From positions 48,097-112,096 of the forward strand of contig CAIWMX010000128.1 in assembly GCA_903913885.1 (NCBI GenBank): a DNA stretch of 64,000 bases, given 5' to 3'. Both the position numbers and the translations under genes were made by a program. Below, piece by piece: positions 16,465 to 25,291 of the stretch (position 1 is the first letter of the stretch; each line of letters starts with the position of its first letter). This stretch comes from an uncultured Bacteroidales bacterium. GTDB taxonomy: Bacteria; Bacteroidota; Bacteroidia; Bacteroidales; FEN-979. Under the pieces are notes generated by a model, which made no database searches, was not told the origin of the DNA, and saw only the letters and a program-made list of their open reading frames with translations.

Positions 16465-17799
16465 ATGGAACTACTTATAGAAAAAATCGGCATTTACGCT
16501 GTTGCAATCCTGCTCTGCCTGATAGTCGTTATCATATACCTGCGCAAGCAGAAACGTGATTCGAAGAAGGTAGAAGAGAAGATCGTAAAGGCAAAACTTG
16601 AGGGGATGTATGAACCGGTATCCCTGCACCCGGTGGTGGACGAAGGGAGCTGCATCAGGACGGGAGCATGCATCGCCGCCTGCCCTGAAAAGGATATCCT
16701 GGGAATCAGGAATGGCAAAGCCACAACCATCAATGCTTCCCAATGCATCGGGCATGGCGCCTGTTTCCACGCCTGTCCAACAGAGGCCATCACCTTATGC
16801 ATCGGTACCGAAACCCGGGGTGTGGAGCTACCCCACATAAACGAAAATTTCGAGACCAACATCCCGGGAATATTCATTGCCGGGGAACTTGGCGGCATGG
16901 GGCTTATCAGGAACGCCGTGGAACAGGGCCGCCAGGCAGTGGAACATATTGTAAAATCGCTGAAGAAAACCCATGATGCCTCTTATGATCTGATTATTGT
17001 AGGCGCCGGACCGGCAGGAATATCTGCTTCTCTCACTGCTAAAAAAAACCAGCTGAATTTCCTGACAGTTGACCAGGATACCCTGGGCGGTGCAGTTTTC
17101 ACTTTTCCGAGGTCAAAAATCGTGATGACCTCGGCGATGGACCTTCCACTATACGGCAAGGTTAAGCTGTTTGAAACCAGCAAATCTGAATTGCTCGACT
17201 TATGGACAACTGTTTTGAAGAAGAACAGCATCACCATCCGCGAAAATTCAAAAGTTGAAGCAATTATTCCTGAAAATGGTCATTTCAGCGTTGAATTTCT
17301 GAACGGCGAGCAGATTACTGCAAAAACCGTTCTTCTCTCCATAGGCCGGCGGGGAACTCCCCGCAAACTTGGAATACCGGGTGAGACCCTTGAAAAGGTT
17401 GCATACCGCCTGCTGGAGCCTGAAGCTATCAGCGGCAGGGATATCATGGTCGTTGGCGGAGGCGATTCGGCCATTGAGTCAGCCCTGTTACTTGCCGGTC
17501 AAAACACAGTAACCCTGTCGTACCGCAACGATGTTTTCAACAGGATCAAACCAAAAAACAAAGAAAGGATCAATGAAGCCATGCTTTCAGAAAAAATCAG
17601 GGTCCTGTTCAACACCTCCCCCGCCAGGATCAGCAATGATTCTGTGATCCTGTCCACAACCGGGAAAGAAGGCGAACTGAAAATCAAAAATGACCTGGTC
17701 TATATTTTTGCCGGAGGCGAACTGCCCACGCAGTTTCTTCAAAAGATCGGTTTGCAGATAACAAAGAAATTTGGTGAAGCAGTCCTAAAACATAAATAA
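16465..17799 (+). CDS. Membrane-anchored ferredoxin-like / FAD-NAD(P) oxidoreductase
   Basis: Residues 1-26 form one membrane anchor. Two ferredoxin-like motifs follow: C63-IR-T66-GA-C69-IAA-C73-P and C94-IG-H97-GA-C100-FHA-C104-P. Each has only three Cys, with Thr or His where the second ligand normally stands. Residues 180-185 (GAGPAG) bind FAD and 331-336 (GGGDSA) bind NAD(P) in a thioredoxin-reductase-like fold, but the redox-active CXXC of thioredoxin reductase is missing. It is therefore likely an NAD(P)H-to-Fe-S or Fe-S-to-heme oxidoreductase. The gene sits 2 nt after the membrane protein and before two multiheme cytochromes, suggesting the cytoplasmic entry point of the electron chain. 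Confidence 0.75.
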   Translation: MELLIEKIGIYAVAILLCLIVVIIYLRKQKRDSKKVEEKIVKAKLEGMYEPVSLHPVVDEGSCIRTGACIAACPEKDILGIRNGKATTINASQCIGHGACFHACPTEAITLCIGTETRGVELPHINENFETNIPGIFIAGELGGMGLIRNAVEQGRQAVEHIVKSLKKTHDASYDLIIVGAGPAGISASLTAKKNQLNFLTVDQDTLGGAVFTFPRSKIVMTSAMDLPLYGKVKLFETSKSELLDLWTTVLKKNSITIRENSKVEAIIPENGHFSVEFLNGEQITAKTVLLSIGRRGTPRKLGIPGETLEKVAYRLLEPEAISGRDIMVVGGGDSAIESALLLAGQNTVTLSYRNDVFNRIKPKNKERINEAMLSEKIRVLFNTSPARISNDSVILSTTGKEGELKIKNDLVYIFAGGELPTQFLQKIGLQITKKFGEAVLKHK

Positions 17800-17806
17800 T
17801 GGTCAT

Positions 17807-17869
17807 CCCACGTCCTGCGTTCCACGTCCTGCGTCCTTCGTCCTTCGTCCCACGTCCTTCGTCCCTCGT
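17807..17869 (+). repeat. Heptad tandem array CCNNCGT (9 copies)
   Basis: Nine consecutive 7-nt units of the form CCNNCGT (NN = TT, CT, CA or TG; the third unit is TCCACGT) begin 7 nt after the stop of the oxidoreductase gene. They lie in the 108-nt gap before the first multiheme cytochrome. The same unit recurs 36 kb away at 54093-54176. Confidence 0.85.
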
Positions 17870-17907
17870 CCAACTATCTGCTTCTTCATGCTAAATACTT
17901 TATTTTC

Positions 17908-19524
17908 ATGAATACCCGAATAAATCGAATCTTGTCCCTGCTTGTCCTGGCCTTTTTTGCCGGGTTTCCGCTGTATGGGCAAATATCTCCCGGCGAACTG
18001 GCCAAGGTACACAGCCACCTGGAAGGAATGTCAAACTGTACTAAGTGCCATATCCTTGGAAAGAAAGTCTCCCATCAAAAATGCCTTGACTGTCATACCG
18101 AACTGAAAACACGGATTGAACAAAAGAAAGGGTATCATGCTTCCGATGAAACCAGGGGAAAAGAATGTGTTGCATGCCACAGCGACCATCATGGCGTGAA
18201 TTTCCAGATCATCCGGTTCACAAAGGAAAAATTCAATCATAATCTTACAGGATACACCCTTTCAGTGGTTCATGGGAAAAAAGCCTGTACCGACTGCCAC
18301 AAACCGGCAAACATCAAAGATGAAAAGATCAGGAAGAAAACATTTACCTACCTGGGTTTAAATTCGACGTGCCTGACCTGTCATGCCGATTATCACCAGC
18401 AAACGCTTCCGGCCAATTGTACTGATTGTCATGAATCGGAAGCCTTTAAGCCTGCTTCAAAATTCAGCCACACCAGGGCAAAATTTCAGCTGGTCGGAAA
18501 ACACCAGTCGGTTCCCTGTGTCGCCTGCCACAAAACCGGGATCAAAAACGGGCAGAAATTTCAGGAGTTTAAAGGGATCAAATACGACAACTGTCTCAGC
18601 TGCCATAAGGATGTTCACAATGGCAAGTTCGGGCTGAACTGCACTCAGTGCCATTCAGAGCAGTCTTTTAGCGTCATCCGCAGCGGACAGAGTTTTGATC
18701 ATGACAAGACCGATTACAAACTGGAAGGGAAACATCAGAAAGTCGCCTGCAATTCCTGTCATAAAACAAAACTGACCAATGCGTTAAAATTTAACCGCTG
18801 CACCGATTGTCACACCGACTATCATAAGAACCAGTTCGCAAAACAGGGAGTGTTGCCCGATTGTGCCCATTGTCATACGGTGAACGGATTTTCAAACTTT
18901 ACATTCACCATCGAACAGCATAATGAAGGCCCTTTCCCCTTAAAAGGCGCTCACCTGGCCATTCCCTGTTTTACCTGTCATATAAAAGGCAACACGAAAA
19001 ATGACACTGTATGGAGTTTCAGGGAGATTGGGAAACGATGCATCGATTGCCACCAAAACATTCATCAGTCGATCATCAGTGAAAAATACTACCCGGGAGG
19101 CAGCTGCGAAAACTGCCATACTGAAGCCAGGTGGAATTCGGTCACTTTTGACCATAATAAAACAACTTTCGCGCTTTCAGGGGCGCATGCAGCAAAAACC
19201 TGCCGCGATTGTCATTTCAAAAAAGGAAACGACGGCGTTGCCGTCCAGAAATTCAACGGACTTCCGGGCCAATGTGTTGGCTGCCATAACGACATCCACG
19301 CAAGGCAGTTCGAAAACAACGGATCAACCGATTGCAACAGGTGTCATGAGCAGGGGTCATTCAAACCTGCTTCGAAATTTGACCACGCTAAAACGCTGTT
19401 TCCCCTTGACGGGAAACACAGGGATGTGCCTTGCGGCAAATGCCACAAGACCATACAGGATAAGGGAATTGCTTTTGTTCTTTACAAAATAAAGGATTTC
19501 AAATGCGAAAATTGTCATCATTAA
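17908..19524 (+). CDS. Multiheme c-type cytochrome, 20 CXXCH motifs
   Basis: A signal peptide (MNTRINRILSLLVLAFFAGFPLYGQ) directs export. The 538-residue protein contains 20 CXXCH heme c sites, about one per 27 residues, plus many extra His residues suitable as distal ligands (for example DYHQQ, DVHNGKFG, DIHARQF). Units of the type KFNHxxTxFxLxGxHxxxxCxxCH repeat, as in cytochrome c3/c7-like families. There is no membrane anchor, so it is periplasmic or surface-bound. Its 3' end overlaps the next cytochrome gene by 22 nt. The likely role is a periplasmic electron wire between the inner-membrane components and the outer membrane. Confidence 0.92.
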   Translation: MNTRINRILSLLVLAFFAGFPLYGQISPGELAKVHSHLEGMSNCTKCHILGKKVSHQKCLDCHTELKTRIEQKKGYHASDETRGKECVACHSDHHGVNFQIIRFTKEKFNHNLTGYTLSVVHGKKACTDCHKPANIKDEKIRKKTFTYLGLNSTCLTCHADYHQQTLPANCTDCHESEAFKPASKFSHTRAKFQLVGKHQSVPCVACHKTGIKNGQKFQEFKGIKYDNCLSCHKDVHNGKFGLNCTQCHSEQSFSVIRSGQSFDHDKTDYKLEGKHQKVACNSCHKTKLTNALKFNRCTDCHTDYHKNQFAKQGVLPDCAHCHTVNGFSNFTFTIEQHNEGPFPLKGAHLAIPCFTCHIKGNTKNDTVWSFREIGKRCIDCHQNIHQSIISEKYYPGGSCENCHTEARWNSVTFDHNKTTFALSGAHAAKTCRDCHFKKGNDGVAVQKFNGLPGQCVGCHNDIHARQFENNGSTDCNRCHEQGSFKPASKFDHAKTLFPLDGKHRDVPCGKCHKTIQDKGIAFVLYKIKDFKCENCHH

Positions 19525-21611
19525 TTCTGGCAACAGTGCTCACAATGAGACTGTTCGGCCAATCATCACCTCACGGTGAGGGATTTACCATGAAATGTCT
19601 TGACTGCCATAGTACAACAGGGTGGAAAATCGACACAAAAACTTTGTCATTCAATCATAACGGAACCTCTTTTCCCCTTACCGGACAACACCAGGCTGTC
19701 GATTGCAGGCTGTGCCACACTTCCCTCGCCTTTTCAAAAGCAGGAAAGGAGTGTATTGCCTGTCACACCGATATGCACAACCAAACAGTTGGTGCCGACT
19801 GCGGAAGATGCCATACCCCGAATTCCTGGGTGGTGAACAACATTACCCAGATACACCAGCGAAGCCGGTTTCCGCTCGTAGGCGCTCATGTAGCGGCCGA
19901 CTGCTTTTCGTGCCATAAAAATGCATCGGCAAATCTCCTGTTGTTCGGCCCATTGGGCATTGAATGCGTTGATTGCCACAAGGACAAATATGACGCAACT
20001 ACGAAACCGAAACATATCCTGCCTGATTTCCCGACCAATTGCATCGAATGTCATTCCATGAGCGCTTTTTCGTGGGCAGGTGCCCGGTTCAACCATTCGG
20101 GCATTTCAGCGCCCTGTGTTCAATGCCATCAGGCAAACTACAATGCAACCGCAAATCCAAATCACAATGCCATCGGCTTTTCCACCAACTGTAATGACTG
20201 TCACACTTTCGACCCGGGATGGAAACCAGCCCAGTACAGGGAGCACGATGCCAAATCCTTTCCGATCTATTCAGGCAGGCACAATGGCGTATGGAATACC
20301 TGCAGCCAGTGCCACGCCAACCCGGCCTCCTATCTTCAATATACTTGTATCGATTGCCACGAACACAGTCAATCTGAAATGAGCAGCAAGCATAACGGTA
20401 TAAACGGATACGCGTGGAACAGTCCTGCATGCTTTGCCTGTCACCCAACCGGGTCCAAAGAAGGGACCTTTAACCATGCTACTTCGGGTTTCCCGCTTAC
20501 CGGGGCCCATACGGCCACCGAGTGCAACAAATGCCATGCAAACGGTTACGCCGGCACATCCCCCTTGTGTTACAGCTGTCATACGGCAAATTTCAATCTA
20601 TCAACAAATCCGAACCACAGTACACTGAACATTCCTCACGAATGCGGCACCTGCCACACAACACTCCCGGGCTGGAAACCGGCAACATTCCCGATCCATG
20701 ACAATTACTATGTTTTAGCTGGTGCCCATCTTCCGATCGCAAATGACTGCGCAACCTGTCACAAGGGAAATTACACCAACACCCCAAAATTATGTTTTGG
20801 TTGCCATGCTGATAAATACAACCAGTCGACCAACCCGAACCATACCACCTCCAATTTCCCGACAACCTGTGAAACATGCCATTCACAAGCTGCCTGGACT
20901 CCTTCAACATTCAACCATGCCAATGTGTACCCGCTTACTGGAGCACATGCAACCATCGCCTCAAATTGTTTTTCATGCCACCAGGGGAATTATATAACCA
21001 CTCCCAACACCTGCGAAGGCTGTCATACTCCAAACTATAACGCGACAACCAATCCTGCCCATTCGGCAATCGGCATCCCGGCGACCTGCGTCACCTGCCA
21101 TACTACCAACCCCAACTGGAAACCGGCCACCTTTCCAATCCACAGCAACTATTACGTTCTTGCAGGGGCGCATGTCAGTCTGGATTGCAGCACCTGCCAT
21201 AACGGTACATACAACAACACGACCCCGACAATCTGTGTTGGATGCCACCAGGCCAACTACAACGGAACCACCAACCCGCCTCATGCAACTTCGCAGTTCC
21301 CGACAACCTGCCTCGACTGCCATACGCAATCATCCTGGACTCCTGCAAACTGGAACCACGACGGGTTGTATTTCCCGATCTATTCGGGCAAGCATAACGG
21401 CAAATGGAATACCTGCGCTGATTGCCATACAAATGCTTCAAATTATGCTGTCTTTACCTGTACAACCTCGTGCCATCCCCAGGCAACCATGAATAATAAA
21501 CACCAGGGAGTTAGCGGTTACAGTTATAACAGCGCTGCCTGTTACAATTGCCATCCGCACGGCTCAGCCGGGAAAATGATGAACAGAATCATTATCAAGG
21601 ACAATGACTAA
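19503..21611 (+). CDS. Multiheme c-type cytochrome, 26 CXXCH plus one CX3CH motif
   Basis: The 702-residue protein has a signal peptide (MRKLSSLILATVLTMRLFGQ), 26 CXXCH sites and one CX3CH (C653-TTS-C657-H658), so up to 27 hemes. The C-terminal half is made of roughly 74-residue three-heme repeats with alternating GWKPATFPIH and WTPSTFNH variants. It is rich in Asn/Thr, unlike the Lys-rich first cytochrome, which suggests a different location, perhaps extracellular. It overlaps the first cytochrome gene by 22 nt and the beta-barrel gene by 8 nt. Tight overlap indicates coordinated production of the three. Confidence 0.92.
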   Translation: MRKLSSLILATVLTMRLFGQSSPHGEGFTMKCLDCHSTTGWKIDTKTLSFNHNGTSFPLTGQHQAVDCRLCHTSLAFSKAGKECIACHTDMHNQTVGADCGRCHTPNSWVVNNITQIHQRSRFPLVGAHVAADCFSCHKNASANLLLFGPLGIECVDCHKDKYDATTKPKHILPDFPTNCIECHSMSAFSWAGARFNHSGISAPCVQCHQANYNATANPNHNAIGFSTNCNDCHTFDPGWKPAQYREHDAKSFPIYSGRHNGVWNTCSQCHANPASYLQYTCIDCHEHSQSEMSSKHNGINGYAWNSPACFACHPTGSKEGTFNHATSGFPLTGAHTATECNKCHANGYAGTSPLCYSCHTANFNLSTNPNHSTLNIPHECGTCHTTLPGWKPATFPIHDNYYVLAGAHLPIANDCATCHKGNYTNTPKLCFGCHADKYNQSTNPNHTTSNFPTTCETCHSQAAWTPSTFNHANVYPLTGAHATIASNCFSCHQGNYITTPNTCEGCHTPNYNATTNPAHSAIGIPATCVTCHTTNPNWKPATFPIHSNYYVLAGAHVSLDCSTCHNGTYNNTTPTICVGCHQANYNGTTNPPHATSQFPTTCLDCHTQSSWTPANWNHDGLYFPIYSGKHNGKWNTCADCHTNASNYAVFTCTTSCHPQATMNNKHQGVSGYSYNSAACYNCHPHGSAGKMMNRIIIKDND

Positions 21612-21621
21612 ATCTGCCGAA

Positions 21622-23256
21622 ATGAGATACATACTCTGTTTCATGATGTCCGTGATCCCCGGTTTTATCGTGCTGGGGCAGAATCCCCGCGAAATAAAAG
21701 AAGGGAAAGTCTCATACATAACGACACAAAATGTTTATGTAAAATTTCAATCGACTGAAAATATTCAATCGGGCGATACCTTGTACGTCAGGAAGGACGG
21801 TCACCTCCTACCTTCTTTAATCGTAAAGGAAATCTCATCCATTTCATGCGTTTGTATCCCTGTTTCAGGGGAGAAATTATCAGTGGGGGACCAGGTGCTT
21901 GCCCGGCAAAAAGGACTGAGTCCTGAAAATCCCCAGGTTCCTGCTGAAGTTAAATCACAGGTGGTTGCAGCAAAAACCGATACGGCTGCCATAAAAAAAA
22001 AACAGCCGGTGAAACTGAAACAAAAGATTACCGGTAATTTCTCAGTTGCATCCTACCTGAACTTTTCAAATGTTGCTGCCAATTCTCAGAGGATGAATTA
22101 TACTTTCGCGATGGTTGCCCAGAATATTGGCAATTCAAAATTATCGGCTGATGTTTATATTACCTTCGCACACCAGCTAAATGCATGGAATGCCATAAAA
22201 AGCAACATCTTTAATGGACTGAAGATTTACAGTCTTGCACTTAATTATGATTTTAACAGTCACAACACAATCTGGGTCGGAAGAAAAATCAACCCAAGGA
22301 TTTCAAATGCAGGTGCTATCGACGGCTTGCAATATGAACTAAGAACAGGCACCTTTACGTTTGGCCTCATCGGAGGGACACGGCCCGATTACAGAGATTA
22401 CAGTTTCAACACAAACCTGGTGCAGGTCGGCGCCTATGTGGGGCATGATCTGGCTAAGAAAGGCGGCACCATGCAAACTACACTGGCTTTTATCGAACAG
22501 ACGAACAACGGGCAAACCGACCGGAGGTTCGCCTATCTGCAATATACAAACTCGCTGTTGCGGAACCTGTTCTTTTTCGGATCGGCAGAGGTGGACCTGT
22601 ATAAAAAAACGATGAACCCGCTTGATACGGCAGTCAGCAGGGACACCACCTATAAAAAGGACAATTCGCCCCACCTTTCAAACATATATCTTTCGCTCAG
22701 GTACCGGCCTTTCAGGCAGTTATCGCTGTCGTTATCCTACAGCAACAGGCAGAATGTGATTTATTACGAAACCTACAAATCACTGGTAGAAAGGCTGTTG
22801 GAAGCATCAACCGTACAGGGATATACCTTGCAGGTCAGCTACCAGCCGGCTAAATTGCTCTCCGTTGGGATCAATGCCGGATATCGCGACAGCAAATCCG
22901 ACCCCAGGCCATCAAAAAACCTGTATTGTTATATTACCGGGTCGAGGATTCCTGGCATCATGGTGACGGCAACCATTTCAGCTACCTTCCTCGAAACGGG
23001 TTATATGTCGGGAAAGATATACAGTGCCGGCATTTCGCGCGATCTAGTTCCGGGAAAACTTTACGGAGGGCTTGACTATCGCTATGTGATCTATAAGTTC
23101 TATAACGGGGAAGCGATGCCGGCACAGCAAATGGGCGAGGTTAATATTACCTGGCGGATTATGAAAAAGCTGTCGTGCGGATTCTATTACGAAGGTACTT
23201 TTGAGAAAACCTCAATGTTCAACCGGGTTTATATCAACCTTACCCAACGGTTCTGA
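21622..23256 (+). CDS. Outer-membrane beta-barrel protein of the cytochrome cluster
   Basis: The start was placed at ATG 21622 (MRYILCFMMSVIPGFIVLGQ), a good signal peptide; the ORF-track start six codons earlier overlaps the cytochrome gene by 8 nt. After a small N-terminal domain (about 25-100) and a Lys/Val/Ala linker, residues from about 140 alternate as amphipathic beta-strands. The protein ends with Phe (NLTQRF), typical of outer-membrane barrels. Directly following two multiheme cytochromes, it could be the porin that holds a heme wire across the outer membrane, as in porin-cytochrome conduits. No sequence relation to MtrB can be claimed without a search. Confidence 0.75.
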   Translation: MRYILCFMMSVIPGFIVLGQNPREIKEGKVSYITTQNVYVKFQSTENIQSGDTLYVRKDGHLLPSLIVKEISSISCVCIPVSGEKLSVGDQVLARQKGLSPENPQVPAEVKSQVVAAKTDTAAIKKKQPVKLKQKITGNFSVASYLNFSNVAANSQRMNYTFAMVAQNIGNSKLSADVYITFAHQLNAWNAIKSNIFNGLKIYSLALNYDFNSHNTIWVGRKINPRISNAGAIDGLQYELRTGTFTFGLIGGTRPDYRDYSFNTNLVQVGAYVGHDLAKKGGTMQTTLAFIEQTNNGQTDRRFAYLQYTNSLLRNLFFFGSAEVDLYKKTMNPLDTAVSRDTTYKKDNSPHLSNIYLSLRYRPFRQLSLSLSYSNRQNVIYYETYKSLVERLLEASTVQGYTLQVSYQPAKLLSVGINAGYRDSKSDPRPSKNLYCYITGSRIPGIMVTATISATFLETGYMSGKIYSAGISRDLVPGKLYGGLDYRYVIYKFYNGEAMPAQQMGEVNITWRIMKKLSCGFYYEGTFEKTSMFNRVYINLTQRF

Positions 23257-23326
23257 ACCCTGTTCCCGTTGCAACCAACAAGCTTTACTGAGGCTCAGAC
23301 AACAATAAATCAGCCATTTAAATGGT

Positions 23327-23358
23327 TTTGGGCAGGTCATTGATTTTCTCTATCTTTG
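23327..23358 (+). promoter_or_regulatory. Canonical Bacteroidota promoter (TTTG-N20-TATCTTTG) for the OB-fold protein
   Basis: TTTG at 23327-23330, a 20-nt spacer and TATCTTTG at 23351-23358 match the consensus exactly, 43 nt before the ATG at 23402. This gives the OB-fold gene its own transcription start, separate from the cytochrome genes. Confidence 0.7.
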
Positions 23359-23401
23359 CGTTCTGAAATCAAGTTTCAATAAATTAAAACTTCCATCTGA
23401 T

Positions 23402-24127
23402 ATGAACAGGACCAAGTTAATCGTCACCATCGTATTTCTCCTTATGGGTATTGTTTTTATCGTGACCACCTGCTACCGGTCCGGTGAAAAAAAGCAACAA
23501 AAAGCCCTCCCCCCGGGCATGCATGGTGTGGTCATTGACGATGTTATTCAAACTTCCAACTACACCTACCTGCAGGTTGAGGAGAACAACAGCAAATTCT
23601 GGATCGCAGTTGTAAAAACCGGCAGCAAGGCAGGCGATTCGGTTTATTACACCATCTCTATGGAAATGAAGAATTTTGTCAGCAAGGAATTGAACCGCAC
23701 CTTCCCCAGTGTATTTTTTGTTCAGGATCCAAGCAGCAAAATGCCGGGAAGCGAGCCTGCCCCAAAACTTACACCCCAGAAAGTTGATGTTGTGCAAAAA
23801 TCAGATATTTCTGTAAAACCCGCGCAAGGTGGTATTTCCATTGCAGATCTTTATAAAAGCCCGGCCGGTTTTAATGGAAAAACCGTGATCATCCGGGGCG
23901 TTGTAACGAAATTCAACTCCCAGATCATGAAGAAAAACTGGATCCATATCCAGGACGGCACCAGCAACGCGGGAAAATTCGACCTTACCATCACCTCCCT
24001 CGACAGTCTGGCTGTGGGCAGTACTGCAACCTTTAAGGGAATTATCACGCTGAACAAGGATTTTGGTTACGGGTATACCTACGACGTAATTATGGAAGAG
24101 GCCAAAGTCTCAGATATAACTAAGTAG
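23402..24127 (+). CDS. Exported protein with two OB-fold-like domains
   Basis: The N-terminus is a hydrophobic export signal (LIVTIVFLLMGIVFIVTTC) that may end in a lipobox Cys. Residues about 38-100 (HGVVIDDVIQTSNYTYLQVE) and about 145-240 (KTVIIRGVVTKFN ... NWIHIQDGT) look like two OB-fold domains. This resembles the NrfJ-like/nucleic-acid-binding-annotated OB proteins often found beside multiheme cytochromes. Because it is exported it is unlikely to bind nucleic acid. A role in cytochrome assembly or function is inferred from context. It has its own strong promoter. Confidence 0.65.
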   Translation: MNRTKLIVTIVFLLMGIVFIVTTCYRSGEKKQQKALPPGMHGVVIDDVIQTSNYTYLQVEENNSKFWIAVVKTGSKAGDSVYYTISMEMKNFVSKELNRTFPSVFFVQDPSSKMPGSEPAPKLTPQKVDVVQKSDISVKPAQGGISIADLYKSPAGFNGKTVIIRGVVTKFNSQIMKKNWIHIQDGTSNAGKFDLTITSLDSLAVGSTATFKGIITLNKDFGYGYTYDVIMEEAKVSDITK

Positions 24128-24573
24128 TCTCTTTCCCCGGTTCTTCCGGTTCATCATTTCTCACAACCTCGATCTTCAGGTTGGCCACCATGGCTGCCAG
24201 CACCCTGCTGCTGCCTGACTTTTTCAACCAGCTCCTCTCCTCTTACCCAAAACTCTTCTTCATGGTTTTCCATATGAATGAGATTAATGATATCAGGTAA
24301 ACGCTGATATGCTGGTTTTGCTACAGGACAATCCATAGTACATACGGAGGCGCACGTACGTCTTATTTTTTAGTAAAACGCCTTTGTGCGCCATTGTAAT
24401 TCCCTTTGTGCACCAATGTCGTTAGCATTTTTTTGAAAATCAAGATGATACTCAACATGGCGGAACCTTTCCAGGATAAATGGTGTAATTTTACTGGTCC
24501 CCATGTACTCAACCAACGTATTTTTTGTATTTTTAGGTTTTCTCAGAAGGAAAACTGCAAAAGGGAATAAAGG
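24128..24573. other. 446-nt region with decayed or unrecognised small ORFs
   Basis: No convincing plus-strand gene is present. The minus strand has an ORF of 44 aa (24504-24370, start ATG, MGTSKITPFILERF) and one of 60 aa (24336-24154, MDCPVAKPAYQRLP). In the second, reading shifts by one frame near 24240 would continue as a plausible C-terminus (KSGSSRVLAAMVANLKIEVV). This could be a degraded gene. No family was recognised. Confidence 0.3.
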
Positions 24574-25242
24574 TTGAAGATCCTATTCAAATTATTGGTA
24601 CTGCTCTTATGCTGCCATGCAACCGGCTGCAAAAAGAACGTGAATGAAACAAAACCGTTTCGTGCGTCGTTCAGCGCATTGATTGATCATTCAGGGTTTT
24701 CATTCGAACAGTCGGGCGATTACCGCTTGATGGGGGGCGCAGGTTTGATGGATAAAATAAACGGCACGGATTCTGCAGGATGCGTGATTGAATCGCGGCT
24801 TGAGATGGTCAGGACTTCACCTGTTCCCATTATTCAAAATAGTATCGGTATCTATTTTATTAATCATATCCCGGATGACAGTTTAAACTTTTCCCAACCC
24901 TTGCTACCTTTGCCCGAACGTATTTTCCGACGGTTATTTACTCCGGGAAAATACGGATACACATACCTGCCTTCCGTTAAGGGTGGAGTTATTGTTACAT
25001 GGTACGATGGTGATGGGAGAAAATGGGGCACCGGCGCAGACGACCCTGCAGATACGATTCCACCTGCGCCGCCAAGTTACGCGCACAATGAGTTCGAAGT
25101 TGTATACAGCACTCCTGTACAACCAGGGACGTTTAACTACAGGCAGGAAGTTCATATGACATTCAGCTGCTGGATTTACAATGACGCCGGAGATAGTATT
25201 TTCATGGACCATGCCAGATTCAATACGATTTTTTCATATTGA
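24574..25242 (+). CDS. Hypothetical lipoprotein
   Basis: The 222-residue protein begins with a TTG start preceded by AATAAAGG. It has a lipoprotein signal (ILFKLLVLLLCCHATGC), so it should be lipid-anchored at Cys19. The rest is a probable beta-rich extracytoplasmic domain (repeated F/Y/T strands such as YTYLPSVKGGVIVTW and FNYRQEVHMTFSCW). No known domain was recognised. A FISUMP-type lipoprotein follows 49 nt downstream, but co-function is not implied. Confidence 0.65.
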   Translation: MKILFKLLVLLLCCHATGCKKNVNETKPFRASFSALIDHSGFSFEQSGDYRLMGGAGLMDKINGTDSAGCVIESRLEMVRTSPVPIIQNSIGIYFINHIPDDSLNFSQPLLPLPERIFRRLFTPGKYGYTYLPSVKGGVIVTWYDGDGRKWGTGADDPADTIPPAPPSYAHNEFEVVYSTPVQPGTFNYRQEVHMTFSCWIYNDAGDSIFMDHARFNTIFSY

Positions 25243-25291
25243 GAGAATCAACTGGCAACCAGGTTGTAACTGTAAGCATATCTCAGAAAAT

